This document shows positions 43,801-52,747 of a stretch of 64,000 nt of DNA, one piece after another. The stretch comes from Bacteriovorax sp. BAL6_X. GTDB lineage: Bacteria > Bdellovibrionota > Bacteriovoracia > Bacteriovoracales > Bacteriovoracaceae. Numbering within the stretch: the stretch's first letter is position 1; every line of letters starts with the position of its first letter. The notes beneath the pieces are model-generated. The model searched no databases and was not told where the DNA came from. It worked only from the letters and a program-made list of their open reading frames with translations. The position numbers and the translations under genes were made by a program. The DNA lies in the NCBI RefSeq assembly GCF_000443995.1, contig NZ_AUMC01000003.1:186001-250000 (forward strand), read 5' to 3'.

Positions 43801-45564
43801 ATGAAATCAAGGAATCTTGTTTCATTTTTAATCATGGGACTATTAACTTTAACAGTTTCATGTACAAAAAAAGTAGATCTTAGTGAAAAAGTTCTACACC
43901 TGGCCGTTACTTCAGAAGTGAAGGGAATGGATCCAATTTACTCAAACGACAAGTACTCTTCAAATGAAGTTGGTCGTGTTTACGAAGGTCTACTAGAGTA
44001 TCATTACTTAAAAAGACCATACACGCTTGTGCCAAATCTTGCAGAATCTCTTCCAGAAGTTTCTGAAGATGGACTAACTTATACTTTCAAAATTAAACAA
44101 GGTGTTCTATTTCACGATGATGCTGCTTTTAAAGACGGTAAAGGTCGTGAGTTAGTTGCAGAAGATTTCGTATACTCAATTAAAAGACTTGCTGATCCAA
44201 AGCTTCAGGGACTTGGTTGGTGGTTACTTCAAGACAAGGTAGTTGGTCTTGATGAGTGGCGTGAGAAAAATTCTAAAAAAGATACTGTTGATTATACGGA
44301 AGTTATTGAAGGTCTAAAGACTCTTGATAAGTATACTCTTCAGTTTAAATTAAAAAAGCAGTTCCCACAATTCCTATACTCTCTTGCTATGCCATTCACA
44401 TTTGTTGTCGCTAAAGAGGTAGTTGATCACTACGGGAAAGAATTCCTTAATCACCCTGTTGGTACAGGACCGTTTATGCTTAAGGAGTTCCGTCAGTCTG
44501 CAAAGAAATTTACTTACGAGAGAAATCCTAACTTTAGAAAGAAACTTTTCCCAACTGAAGCAAGTGATGAATTCAAGCACATGCTTAAGTATGCTGGTAA
44601 GCCAGTTCCTTTTGTAAATAAAATCGAAGTTAATATTATTAAAGAAGATCAACCAAGATGGCTAAACTTCCTAAAGGGTAGAGTAGACTATATTGGTATT
44701 CCTAAAGATAACTTTGAATCAGCTGTTACACCAGGTAAGGGACTAGGGGATGAGTTTGCTAAGAAAGGAATTGAACTTTCAGTTTCACCATCTCTAGATG
44801 TTACTTACACAGCATTCAATCACGATTTAAAACTATTTCACAATGTTGACTTAAGAAGAGCACTTGCTCTTGCTTATAATGTTAAAGAGTTTAATAAGTT
44901 ATTCTATAATGACACAGCTCTTCCTGCACAATCAGTTGTTCCTCCGGGAATTGCTGGTAATAAGCCTGACTACGTAAACCCTTACAGAAACCGTGACCTT
45001 GAAAAAGCCAAAGCACTACTTGCAAAAGCTGGTTACCCAGAAGGTAAAGGTCTGCCTGAAATTACTTATGACTGTCCAAGTTCTTCAACTTCAAGACAGA
45101 TTGGTGAGCTATTCAAGAAACAAATGGCAGAAATTGGTGTAAACATCAAAGTTGTTCAAAACTCGTGGCCAGAGCTTCAGAAAAAAATCACTGCTCGTCA
45201 GGTTATGCTTTATGGAATCGCATGGGGCGCGGACTACCCAGATGCTGAAAACTTCCTACAGCTACTTTACGGACCAAATCGTTCACCAGGTGCTAATGGA
45301 TCAGGTTACGACAATCCAAAGTTCAATGAACTTTTCGCAAAAGCTTCAATTATGCAAGATTCTCCAGAGAGAACTGCAATTTATGAGCAGCTTAATAAGT
45401 TGGCCGCTGAAGAAGTTCCATGGCTTTACGGTGTTCACCGTCAGTCATACCTAATCAAGCATAGCTGGTTAAAGAACTACATCACAACTGACTTCGAAGC
45501 TGGTCAAGCTCAATATCTAGATATTGATCTTGAAGCTAAAAAGAATATGCAATCAAAATTATAA
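43801..45564 (+). CDS. Peptide ABC transporter substrate-binding lipoprotein OppA-type
   Basis: 587 residues. Signal peptide MKSRNLVSFLIMGLLTLTVS with lipobox and Cys21. A family-5 extracellular solute-binding protein: LHLAVTSEVKGMDPIYSND, VYEGLLEYHYLKRPYTLVPN, LAESLPEVSEDGLTYTFKIK and NHPVGTGPFMLKEFRQS are typical. ATG 43801 is preferred to the TTG 18 bp upstream because AAGGATGG precedes it. Two hairpins lie between it and oppB. It should bring oligopeptides to OppBC. The ATPase genes oppD and oppF are not found within the window. Confidence 0.9.
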   Translation: MKSRNLVSFLIMGLLTLTVSCTKKVDLSEKVLHLAVTSEVKGMDPIYSNDKYSSNEVGRVYEGLLEYHYLKRPYTLVPNLAESLPEVSEDGLTYTFKIKQGVLFHDDAAFKDGKGRELVAEDFVYSIKRLADPKLQGLGWWLLQDKVVGLDEWREKNSKKDTVDYTEVIEGLKTLDKYTLQFKLKKQFPQFLYSLAMPFTFVVAKEVVDHYGKEFLNHPVGTGPFMLKEFRQSAKKFTYERNPNFRKKLFPTEASDEFKHMLKYAGKPVPFVNKIEVNIIKEDQPRWLNFLKGRVDYIGIPKDNFESAVTPGKGLGDEFAKKGIELSVSPSLDVTYTAFNHDLKLFHNVDLRRALALAYNVKEFNKLFYNDTALPAQSVVPPGIAGNKPDYVNPYRNRDLEKAKALLAKAGYPEGKGLPEITYDCPSSSTSRQIGELFKKQMAEIGVNIKVVQNSWPELQKKITARQVMLYGIAWGADYPDAENFLQLLYGPNRSPGANGSGYDNPKFNELFAKASIMQDSPERTAIYEQLNKLAAEEVPWLYGVHRQSYLIKHSWLKNYITTDFEAGQAQYLDIDLEAKKNMQSKL

Positions 45565-45573
45565 TTAATTTAT

Positions 45574-45632
45574 AGCGCTGGAGTTTTCTCCGGCGCTTAT
45601 TTAATGAAGCAATCGAAATGGTTGCTTTTTTA
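45574..45632 (+). terminator. Tandem hairpins between oppA and oppB
   Basis: AGCGCTGGAG-TTTT-CTCCGGCGCT (45574-45597) is a 10-bp stem with one or two G-T pairs. AAGCAATC-GAAAT-GGTTGCTT (45607-45627) follows, with a T run to 45631. The second is a standard intrinsic terminator. In an opp operon this arrangement usually lets oppA be made in excess over the permease genes by partial termination or 3'-end protection; that role is inference here. Confidence 0.75.
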
Positions 45633-45678
45633 AATAAGCGAAATGCTTTAATTAAGTAAGAGCTAAGGAGCTGTTTTT

Positions 45679-46620
45679 GTGAATACTTGGTCATATATTT
45701 TAAGAAGATTACTTTATACGATCCCTATCATTCTTGGGGTGTGTTTAATTATTTTCGCAATCTTTAATCTTTCTGGGTATGATCCTGCCCAACTTCTATT
45801 AGGTAAGCACGCAAGTGCGAAGCAAATTGCAGAGGTAAGACACGAGCTAGGTTTAGATCGTCCTCTTGTTGAACAATATATTGGTATCGTAAAGTCTGCG
45901 TTTACATTCGATTTTGGTCGTTCATGGGCAACTAAGCAGAGTATTATTGAAATGATCAAAGAAGGTGCGATTCCATCACTTACGTTAACACTTCCGGCTT
46001 TCTTAATATCGACTATTCTTTCAATCTTATTGGCGATTGTCGTATCGTTCTTTAGGGGGAAAGCAATTGATAGAATATTAGTTATTATAAGTGTTTCTTT
46101 AATGAGTATTCCTTCTCTTGCATATATTCTTTTCTTCCAAAAGTTTTTTGCATATGAGCTAGGTTGGTTTGAAATTTCAGGTTACGAACATGGATTCCCT
46201 TACTTCATTCCTTACATCATTCTTCCTGTTATTATTATGGTGGTCTTAAATTTAGGTCCAGACCTTCGTTACTTTAGAACAGTTATTCTAGATGATATTT
46301 ACCAAGACTATGTTCGTACTGCTCGTGCAAAAGGTCTTAGTGAAAGAGTTGTTCTTTTAAAGCACGTTTTAAAAAATTCATTAATCCCAATTATTACATA
46401 TGTAGTTATTCAAATCCCTTTCCTTATTTTAGGTGCTCTACTTCTTGAGAGTTTCTTCTCAATTCCAGGGCTAGGTGGATTAACTGTAAAAGCTGTATTT
46501 GATAATGACTTTCCTGTTATTAAGGCAATGACGATTCTTTCGGCAATGGCCTATATCATCTTCACAGTAATTACGGATATTCTATATACAATCGTTGATC
46601 CAAGAGTAAGGTTAAAGTAG
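45679..46620 (+). CDS. Peptide ABC transporter permease OppB-type
   Basis: 313 residues, GTG start with AAGGAG upstream. Six hydrophobic segments. N-terminal YILRRLLYTIPIILGVCLII, then the EAA loop DYVRTARAKGLSERVVLLKH and SFFSIPGLGGLTVKAVFDND, are signatures of dipeptide/oligopeptide permeases of the OppB/DppB group. It forms the inner-membrane channel with OppC, 8 bp downstream. A GTG start and one moderate ribosome-binding site may lower its output relative to OppA. Confidence 0.92.
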   Translation: MNTWSYILRRLLYTIPIILGVCLIIFAIFNLSGYDPAQLLLGKHASAKQIAEVRHELGLDRPLVEQYIGIVKSAFTFDFGRSWATKQSIIEMIKEGAIPSLTLTLPAFLISTILSILLAIVVSFFRGKAIDRILVIISVSLMSIPSLAYILFFQKFFAYELGWFEISGYEHGFPYFIPYIILPVIIMVVLNLGPDLRYFRTVILDDIYQDYVRTARAKGLSERVVLLKHVLKNSLIPIITYVVIQIPFLILGALLLESFFSIPGLGGLTVKAVFDNDFPVIKAMTILSAMAYIIFTVITDILYTIVDPRVRLK

Positions 46621-46628
46621 GAGTTGTC

Positions 46629-47501
46629 ATGTCAGCAAATTTATCAAGCGAATCAAAATCACTATGGGGACATGCTTGGACTGAGCTTAAAAAAGATAAA
46701 GCCGCAGTCTTCAGTATGGTTGTTATTGGATCATATGTATTACTAGCTGCTCTTACTTTTTTTGGAGTCATTGCAGGTGAATGGTCAAAAGAAATTGGTG
46801 CATCTTATATGCCACCAAGTGCCGATGCATTATTTGGAACAGACATTTTCGGACGCTCTGTTGTTTATAAAACGCTTAAGGGTGCAGAGATGGCAATTGG
46901 GATTGGTTTCTCAACTGCAATGATCTCGACAGTAATTGGTGTTACTCTAGGTCTTATGGCCGGATACTTTGGTGGTAAAGTCGATGAAATCATCGTTTGG
47001 TTTTATACTTCACTTGCATCGATTCCATATATCATGCTTCTTTTTGCTGTAACAATGGTACTAGGGAAAGGAACGTCGTCATTATTCTTAGCTCTTGGGG
47101 TAACTTCTTGGGTCGGTCTGTGTCGACTTGTGCGAGGTGAAGTTCTTCGTCACAAGGAAAGAGAGTATGTCCAAGCGGCGGCAGCTCTTGGTGCTGGTAA
47201 TATGAGAAGAATGTTTAAGCATATTCTTCCTAATATCTTTCACATTGTTATCATTCAATTCTCTTTGAGATTTCAACAGGCGATTAAGTCTGAGGTTATC
47301 CTTTCTTATTTAGGACTTGGTGTTCAAGGCCAGCCATCTTGGGGAACAATGATTGATGATTCAAAACTTGAACTTGCTCGTGGTGTTTGGTGGCAGCTTT
47401 CTGCGGCAACATTAGCAATGTTTGTACTTGTTCTTGCACTAAACCTTCTTGGAGATGCACTTCGTGACTCTCTAGATCCAAAGCTTAAAGGTAAAGCGTA
47501 G
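46629..47501 (+). CDS. Peptide ABC transporter permease OppC-type
   Basis: 290 residues. After a cytoplasmic N-terminus, LFGTDIFGRSVVYKTLKGAE is the DppC/OppC hallmark, and REYVQAAAALGAGNMRRMFK is the EAA loop that docks the ATPase. The end LNLLGDALRDSLDPKLKG is typical of the family. It starts 8 bp after oppB and is followed by a terminator-like hairpin, closing the operon without oppD/oppF. The ATPases must come from elsewhere in the genome. Confidence 0.92.
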   Translation: MSANLSSESKSLWGHAWTELKKDKAAVFSMVVIGSYVLLAALTFFGVIAGEWSKEIGASYMPPSADALFGTDIFGRSVVYKTLKGAEMAIGIGFSTAMISTVIGVTLGLMAGYFGGKVDEIIVWFYTSLASIPYIMLLFAVTMVLGKGTSSLFLALGVTSWVGLCRLVRGEVLRHKEREYVQAAAALGAGNMRRMFKHILPNIFHIVIIQFSLRFQQAIKSEVILSYLGLGVQGQPSWGTMIDDSKLELARGVWWQLSAATLAMFVLVLALNLLGDALRDSLDPKLKGKA

Positions 47502-47567
47502 GAAAACACTCTACTATTAAAAAATAGCTTAATTTATTTACTTAATATTCCGATAAATATTGTTAAG

Positions 47568-47594
47568 AGGGCCTAGAAATAGGCCCTAATTTTA
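47568..47594 (+). terminator. Terminator-like hairpin after oppC
   Basis: AGGGCCTA-GAAA-TAGGCCCT (47568-47587), a perfect 8-bp stem with GAAA tetraloop, followed by AATTTTA. The T run is short, so termination may be partial. It lies 67 bp after the oppC stop and 15 bp before the next start. Confidence 0.7.
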
Positions 47595-47609
47595 TGAACT
47601 TACGGGATT

Positions 47610-48440
47610 ATGAGAGAGATAAACTTAAGCCTCCAGCAGATTAAAAACAACCCTCTCCTTAAAGGGGAGTTGTATTGGTCACGTCCAAGTGGCAGACGAC
47701 TTCTTATTGGTCGTGCTGGAGAGTTTGTAAATCTCGAATTAGTAGAAAAACTTTCTCAACAAAATGATCAATTTTTCCAAAAAATAATCATCGATGAAGA
47801 GCGAGTCTCTAAGGTTGTCGATCACTTTATGGATCTTCAGAAGGCCCAGTTGGAAGAGGTTAAACTACGTTATCGTAATCTTATATTGGTGGACTTCTAT
47901 CGTGCTTTAAAAGATAGTGAGAAATCTTCTACACTAGACTTCGTTTTTATTTGTCATGAAACTTTCTATGAATTTAATAATGAAAATATAAATCTTGAAG
48001 AACAATTTATTAAAACAAGTGCAATTACTTTTAAGAAGGCACAAGTTATCGCTTCTTCTGTTGTTTACTTGTCACTAGTGTCTGGCTATCTCGACTTTAA
48101 ATTTTTAAAGGAAGTTTTTAACACTATTCTGCTGACATATTATTCATACGTTTGCCGAAGCGGTGTTTGTGTTACAGATCAGTTATCAAGCCTAGAAGAG
48201 ACATATGACAATGTTAAGTATTTAAAGAGCCTATCTAAGGACTTTTTTGAGGTCGATTATAACTTGAATGACGATGTTAGTGGGCTATGGCGTAAGGTTC
48301 ATGATCGAGTGTTCGCCTTAGAGATAGAGTTTGATTCTAATGATATTGAAGTTATCTTTAAATCGATTTTAGAAAATGTAAAAGACTATCGTTACTTTAA
48401 TGAAATCTTCTCGCAAGAAGATATCGATAGGAGCGCTTAG
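47610..48440 (+). CDS. Unknown protein, first of a two-gene unit
   Basis: 276 residues, cytoplasmic by sequence (no signal or clear membrane segment), mixed helical. I do not recognise a domain. Notable stretches are SRPSGRRLLIGRAGEFVNLE near the N-terminus and a helical middle (residues 130-180) with hydrophobic patches. The next gene starts with GTG immediately after its stop codon, so the pair is translated together. It may be lineage-specific. Confidence 0.65.
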   Translation: MREINLSLQQIKNNPLLKGELYWSRPSGRRLLIGRAGEFVNLELVEKLSQQNDQFFQKIIIDEERVSKVVDHFMDLQKAQLEEVKLRYRNLILVDFYRALKDSEKSSTLDFVFICHETFYEFNNENINLEEQFIKTSAITFKKAQVIASSVVYLSLVSGYLDFKFLKEVFNTILLTYYSYVCRSGVCVTDQLSSLEETYDNVKYLKSLSKDFFEVDYNLNDDVSGLWRKVHDRVFALEIEFDSNDIEVIFKSILENVKDYRYFNEIFSQEDIDRSA

Positions 48441-50486
48441 GTGACTAATAGAATTGAAATTTACACGTTCATTGAGCAAGAGCTTTTTGGTAAGCTTGTT
48501 GAATTAATGTGTGAAGACTTAAATTTTATTCAAGTCGAAAACATCACTGAGCTAGCGGATAAGAAAAATATTATTGTTGATGATATTACTTATAAGAATA
48601 CTAATCCAATGGGAAAAGTAGTCTATATTAGTGAAGAAGTTAAAATTGGTGAAGTCAGTCTTACTCCCGATGCCATCTATACTGAAAACTCATTTATTTT
48701 AAATGAAATTGAAAATTACTTTGGTGTTTTACAAACTCCTAAAAATCGTATTTTTCCACAATTTACGAAAGTAAAGCAGTACAAAATTCTTTCTCGCTTT
48801 AGTGTCGGTTACTACTGTGATCTCGCAAATTTTAAGGCACATGAAAACGGATTTGATATTAAAAACCTCTCGTTAAGTTTACAAGGAGTGCTTAATGGTA
48901 TTGTCTTAGTAAGAGAATGTGCTCCTGTTGAAATGGAAATGCTATTTAGTGACGAAGAGCTACTCATTAGTATGAATATTTCTTCTATTTTTATAGATGA
49001 TGAATTGATTAATGAGATTTATCGTTTTATATCGAATGACTTTTCATACCTTTGCCTAAGAGTAAATCGTAAGAAAGGAAAATTGGATTTAAGATTCTCT
49101 CTACAAAAGAAGAAGTCATATATCGCGCGTTTTGATTATGAAGTAGAAACGTCTAGAGTTGGTATTAATAGTGAACTCGCGGTAAACCCTAATGGGAAAA
49201 TTGTAGATCACTCTAACTTCCATGATCCAATCGTAAAAAAAGTAACACTTAAAGAATTAAAGCGTATGATCGACTTTCTTTCTAAGAGGGACGTTACAAA
49301 CGATGACTTTCTCGATCACCTAGAGGCTTATTCAGATAAACAAATGTTAAAAGTTCTTGCTGATGATGATATCGAGTTTATTAAAAAGTCAGTTCTTAAA
49401 AAAGAGAGAGCGGAGAGCTTAAAAGAAGCGATCAGGCTTACTGTTACTAATAGTTTTGAGGATCAAAGTCGCGAAGAGTTTAATGAAAACTTCTTTAACA
49501 AGATAGATAGACATACTTTAAAAGACCTTGTTAAAGCCGAGAATTGGCCAGTTGATAATGACTCTCTAAAAGAAGAAATTAAGTCTAAAATTCTTAATGG
49601 GAAAGGTCCAGAAACCTATAATGAATATCTGAATTCACTTCAAGGCTATGTTGAAGAAAATTATAATATTCCAAGAGAAGACTTTGAAACAGTTAAAGAA
49701 GGTGTTGAAGGAAGTCTTGTCGAAGAGGTTCTAGAGAGCAGTGGTAAGTCTGTAGAGCAATTTATAAGAGAGTCAGAATACTTTGCCATGAAAGAAAAAG
49801 TAGCTCGTATGAGTCACTTATTTGAGCAAATGCATACCAAGTTAGAGCAAGCAAAGCAATCATCGAGCAATGCCGCTCCTGATAGTGTTGAAGATGGTGA
49901 ATCTCCTCTAGGAGGTATGGGAGAACAACGTGCAACTCAAGATTTAGAAGAAAAGGTTAAACAACTTTCAAAAGAACTCGAACTTAAAAATGATTCAATC
50001 GAAGTAATGAGTCAAAAAGTTGATGCTGCTAATATATCAGCAGCAGAAGATAAACAAGAGCTTTCTCTGGCCCAACAAAAGCTTAAAGAAGAGATCTTAA
50101 AGGTTGAGGGCCTAGAAAAAGAATTATCAAAGTTTAATGGGGGAGCATCTAGTGGTGCTGACTCAGGTGAAGATATTGAGACAAAGCTAAAAGACGCTAA
50201 TATTGAAATTAAGATGTATAAGCAAAGACTTAAATTTGCTCAGTCTCAAATTCAAACACTAGAAAAAGCAAAGAAGGCCGCTGCAAGTGGTGGAGTAGGA
50301 AATAAGAAAATTGCTCACCTTGAGAAGCTAATGGATAAACAAAATAAGATTAAATCGAAGATGGAAACAGAAATATCCTCTTTAAAAAAAGATAATCATA
50401 AAATAAATCAAGAAAATAAAATTCTTTCAAATAAAATTAAAGACTTAGAGAGAAAGCTGAATAATAAAAATAAAACAGCAGCTTAA
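48441..50486 (+). CDS. Unknown coiled-coil protein, second of a two-gene unit
   Basis: 681 residues, GTG start abutting the previous stop. The N-terminal 430 residues are mixed alpha/beta without recognised domain. From about 450 to 681 it is a long coiled coil (heptads through MKEKVARMSHLFEQMHTKLE and LEEKVKQLSKELELKNDSIE), interrupted by two Ser/Ala/Gly-rich hinges (SSSNAAPDSVEDGESPLGGM near 475 and GGASSGADSGED near 570) and ending in a Lys/Asn-rich tail. A cytoskeletal, scaffold or SMC-like role is possible but unsupported. After the stop comes the tRNA-Leu gene. Confidence 0.65.
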   Translation: MTNRIEIYTFIEQELFGKLVELMCEDLNFIQVENITELADKKNIIVDDITYKNTNPMGKVVYISEEVKIGEVSLTPDAIYTENSFILNEIENYFGVLQTPKNRIFPQFTKVKQYKILSRFSVGYYCDLANFKAHENGFDIKNLSLSLQGVLNGIVLVRECAPVEMEMLFSDEELLISMNISSIFIDDELINEIYRFISNDFSYLCLRVNRKKGKLDLRFSLQKKKSYIARFDYEVETSRVGINSELAVNPNGKIVDHSNFHDPIVKKVTLKELKRMIDFLSKRDVTNDDFLDHLEAYSDKQMLKVLADDDIEFIKKSVLKKERAESLKEAIRLTVTNSFEDQSREEFNENFFNKIDRHTLKDLVKAENWPVDNDSLKEEIKSKILNGKGPETYNEYLNSLQGYVEENYNIPREDFETVKEGVEGSLVEEVLESSGKSVEQFIRESEYFAMKEKVARMSHLFEQMHTKLEQAKQSSSNAAPDSVEDGESPLGGMGEQRATQDLEEKVKQLSKELELKNDSIEVMSQKVDAANISAAEDKQELSLAQQKLKEEILKVEGLEKELSKFNGGASSGADSGEDIETKLKDANIEIKMYKQRLKFAQSQIQTLEKAKKAAASGGVGNKKIAHLEKLMDKQNKIKSKMETEISSLKKDNHKINQENKILSNKIKDLERKLNNKNKTAA

Positions 50487-50569
50487 TTTTTTTCTTGCCA
50501 TTTTGAATGAACTCCCTTATAAATATTCTCACGCCTTACCAATGAAATTTTTGAAAAATTTTTAATTGT

Positions 50570-50653
50570 GCCCAGATGGTGAAATTGGTAGACACGCTAG
50601 ACTTAGGATCTAGTGCCTTTGGCGTGGAGGTTCAAGTCCTCTTCTGGGCACCA
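50570..50653 (+). tRNA. tRNA-Leu (anticodon UAG)
   Basis: Acceptor GCCCAGA (50570-50576) pairs with TCTGGGC (50643-50649), then A and an encoded CCA (50651-50653). The anticodon arm CTAGA-CTTAGGA-TCTAG places TAG at the anticodon, reading CUA/CUN leucine codons. The long variable arm (GTGCCTTTGGCGT) and GGTTCAAGTCC T arm fit a class II tRNA-Leu. A terminator follows within 12 bases. Confidence 0.97.
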
Positions 50654-50664
50654 TCTTTTTGGTA

Positions 50665-50689
50665 GATCGCTTTCGCGGTCTTTTTTTTT
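50665..50689 (+). terminator. Terminator of tRNA-Leu
   Basis: GATCGC (50665-50670) pairs with GCGGTC (50675-50680; one G-T pair) around TTTC, followed by nine T residues. Confidence 0.9.
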
Positions 50690-50696
50690 GCCTTTT

Positions 50697-50786
50697 TTGC
50701 AGGCGGCAATTAGTAATAGGCTAATTGAAGCCGTGCAACCCTGATGAGCGACCATGATGGGAGCGAAAGAGGGTCCCATGCAATCT
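50697..50786 (+). ncRNA. Structured segment C with partial hammerhead-like core
   Basis: TTGCA (50697-50701) can pair with TGCAA (50734-50738), stacking on CGGC/GCCG and a perfect AATTAG/CTAATT stem (loop TAATAGG). Next comes CTGATGAG...CGAAA (50741-50769) with a GCGACC/GGGAGC stem holding tandem G-A pairs, which looks like the stem-II core of a hammerhead ribozyme. ACCC upstream can also pair with GGGT, and ATGGGA with TCCCAT (50757-50762 and 50774-50779), giving an H-type pseudoknot. The other hammerhead elements (U-H cleavage site and stem III) are missing. It is outside any gene, between the tRNA terminator and a promoter. Confidence 0.35.
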
Positions 50787-50877
50787 TGTTAACTCAATTT
50801 AAACCTCCAACTTCGTAAAATTAATTAATCGTATTACTTGTTTAAACGATCCTATGTTCCACTCTGCACGTAGAAGG

Positions 50878-50905
50878 TTGCTTCAAATCAATCATTTGCT
50901 ATAAT
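50878..50905 (+). promoter_or_regulatory. Sigma-70-type promoter for the 50939 gene
   Basis: TTGCTT (50878-50883), 16-nt spacer and perfect TATAAT (50900-50905). Transcription would begin near 50912 and give a leader of about 27 bases before GTG 50939. The region 50787-50877 has no other feature I can support. Confidence 0.7.
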
Positions 50906-50938
50906 TAAATATATATTGTGGTTAAAAATTGGATCTAA

Positions 50939-51988
50939 GTGAAAATTATCAAGGTAATTCTAATAACTCTCTTTTGTTTCTTTACTGTAAGTGCAGAGCC
51001 AATTGATTTTAAAGAAGTAGTTAGTAGTAAAAATGTCGACTTTATTAAATTCCCATATCAAATAGCTTTTGATGGAGAACGACTATCTGAAATATATAAG
51101 AAGTTTATTATTGATGAAGCTGTCGTCAGTATTAACCACGAAATGGTTAAGCGAACAATGAAGGCGAATCAAATAGACTTTTCAAAACTCCACAAGGATA
51201 CGATTCTTCAGCTTTATATTTCAGTCGATTTACTAGATTATAATAAATTCACTGTTTACCAACATCAGCTGAATAAGACAGAACAAATAAGTCAAAATAG
51301 TATGAATAGAATAAAAGAAAAGCTAGAGCAAAATACATTTCGTTCTTCTGTTTTTTATATGGCCTCTTATGGAAAGTTTTCACAAGCTAACCCATCTTAT
51401 GCGGATGTTAGCTTTTTGCAAAATTCACCAGTCTCTCTAGGTTTAAGCTCTGCTTATTATCCAAAGGATAGTTCATATAATATTTCTGGCAGTCTTTACT
51501 ATTCTTATCTAACGACTGCTGAGATAGACAACTATACTAGTGATGAAGTTAAGGTCGATCCTGAAATTGGCGGCAATATTTATTTTTCTTATCGCTTACA
51601 GTCTCCTGCTATCTCATTGTATGCAGGCTTTGATTTTGAAAAGTTTAATACTTTCAATCTTGAAAATTTACAGAAGAACGACCTTGTTACTTTCGATACA
51701 AATGAAGTGCTCTACCTTACTGTAGGAGCCTCTCGTTCAATAGAGGTACTAGGACATAGGATTTTTACTAAATTAAGCTATTCACAGTCGCTATCATCTC
51801 AAAGAAGCATAAGTTTAGCTAACGCAGAAAATACACAAAGTTTTACTGGTAGCAAAATTCTCTTATACCTGTTTAAAAACGTCGGGAATAACTTCTTTGC
51901 TCATAGCTTAATTAAATATCATTGGATGAGCGGCCCATCAGATATCACAACACTACGAGTGGGGCTGGGTTTTGGCTATATTTTATAA
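50939..51988 (+). CDS. Outer-membrane beta-barrel-like exported protein
   Basis: 349 residues from GTG 50939. Signal peptide (VKIIKVILITLFCFFTVSAE). Residues 20-135 are mixed helical; from about 137 the chain is a row of amphipathic strands (VSLGLSSAYYPKDSSYNISG, SLYYSYLTTAEID, GGNIYFSYRLQSPAISLYAG, LTVGASRSIEVLGHRIFTKL) ending in VGLGFGYIL, as expected of a barrel C-terminus. It is probably an outer-membrane protein of about ten strands. First gene of a run of envelope genes up to 53.5 kb, behind a clear promoter. Confidence 0.65.
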   Translation: MKIIKVILITLFCFFTVSAEPIDFKEVVSSKNVDFIKFPYQIAFDGERLSEIYKKFIIDEAVVSINHEMVKRTMKANQIDFSKLHKDTILQLYISVDLLDYNKFTVYQHQLNKTEQISQNSMNRIKEKLEQNTFRSSVFYMASYGKFSQANPSYADVSFLQNSPVSLGLSSAYYPKDSSYNISGSLYYSYLTTAEIDNYTSDEVKVDPEIGGNIYFSYRLQSPAISLYAGFDFEKFNTFNLENLQKNDLVTFDTNEVLYLTVGASRSIEVLGHRIFTKLSYSQSLSSQRSISLANAENTQSFTGSKILLYLFKNVGNNFFAHSLIKYHWMSGPSDITTLRVGLGFGYIL

Positions 51989-52036
51989 AACTTAAACTTT
52001 TGCTCACTAATGCCGACAATATATATTGAGGTGTGT

Positions 52037-52747
52037 GTGAAAAAGTATAATTTTACTACAGTATTGTTTATCGCTCTTATTTTTCAATCTTGTTCATTTG
52101 ATACTTATAGGCTTTATTCAGATGAAAACTCAGTTGTTGAAGGTGATACTCTCGTTCTAACTCAAGATGACCTTGTCTTCAATCTTGGAACTGATAGTGA
52201 GAAAAATGATCTCTTGCGTTCGGATACTATCTACGAAGATATCCCAAAAAGAAATATCATTGAAAAAGAAACCTCATTTAAAGATAATCGTGCACCAGCA
52301 TCTGCAAGTATAGACTATGATTTATATGTTGTTCAAAAGTTTGATACGACCATGAAAATTGCTTTCTATCTCTACAAAGATATTCGTAGGTGGAAGGAGA
52401 TTAGGGATCTAAATGGAACAGTCGATCTCCATGTTGGACAAACAATTAAGGTTCCAAGAATTCCTGAAAATATAAAATATATAAGACCTGAAGGAGAGCC
52501 ATACTTAATTAAGAAGGATGATACTCTTGGGAAAATTTCTCAATATGTATATGAAGGCAATAGTCGATTCTGGATTAATATTTGGGATAATAACAAAGAG
52601 ATTATTGATGATTATGATCTTATTTTTCCTGGTTTTACTTTATATTACAAAGACTTTGTTGCAGTTCAAAAGGAATATCGTACTGTAAGAAAAAAATATG
52701 ACTTTTCAAATCCGAAAAGAAGAGAGATCAGTTCTGAAAAAAAATAG
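52037..52747 (+). CDS. LysM-domain lipoprotein
   Basis: About 236 residues from GTG 52037, which has GAGGTG upstream; the frame-extending ATG 52010 is rejected because the signal peptide starts at the GTG. YNFTTVLFIALIFQSC is a type II signal peptide, cut before Cys19. Two LysM-like repeats follow: VVQKFDTTMKIAFYLYKDIR, then NGTVDLHVGQTIKVP, and IKKDDTLGKISQYVYEGNSR, then FWINIWDNNKE. LysM binds peptidoglycan glycan chains, so the protein links outer membrane and wall. It lies 48 bp after the barrel gene and overlaps the next frame by 50 bp. Confidence 0.8.
   Translation: MKKYNFTTVLFIALIFQSCSFDTYRLYSDENSVVEGDTLVLTQDDLVFNLGTDSEKNDLLRSDTIYEDIPKRNIIEKETSFKDNRAPASASIDYDLYVVQKFDTTMKIAFYLYKDIRRWKEIRDLNGTVDLHVGQTIKVPRIPENIKYIRPEGEPYLIKKDDTLGKISQYVYEGNSRFWINIWDNNKEIIDDYDLIFPGFTLYYKDFVAVQKEYRTVRKKYDFSNPKRREISSEKK

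Noticed and set aside
50697-50786. Cobalamin riboswitch
   Set aside because: AATAGG and GGGAGCGAA resemble pieces of the B12 aptamer, but the GCCACTG and AGTCAGGAGACC boxes are absent and no transport or B12 gene follows closely.
50741-50790. Functional hammerhead ribozyme
   Set aside because: The stem-II core is present, but no N-U-H cleavage site followed by a stem-I strand, and no stem III, could be drawn in any permutation.
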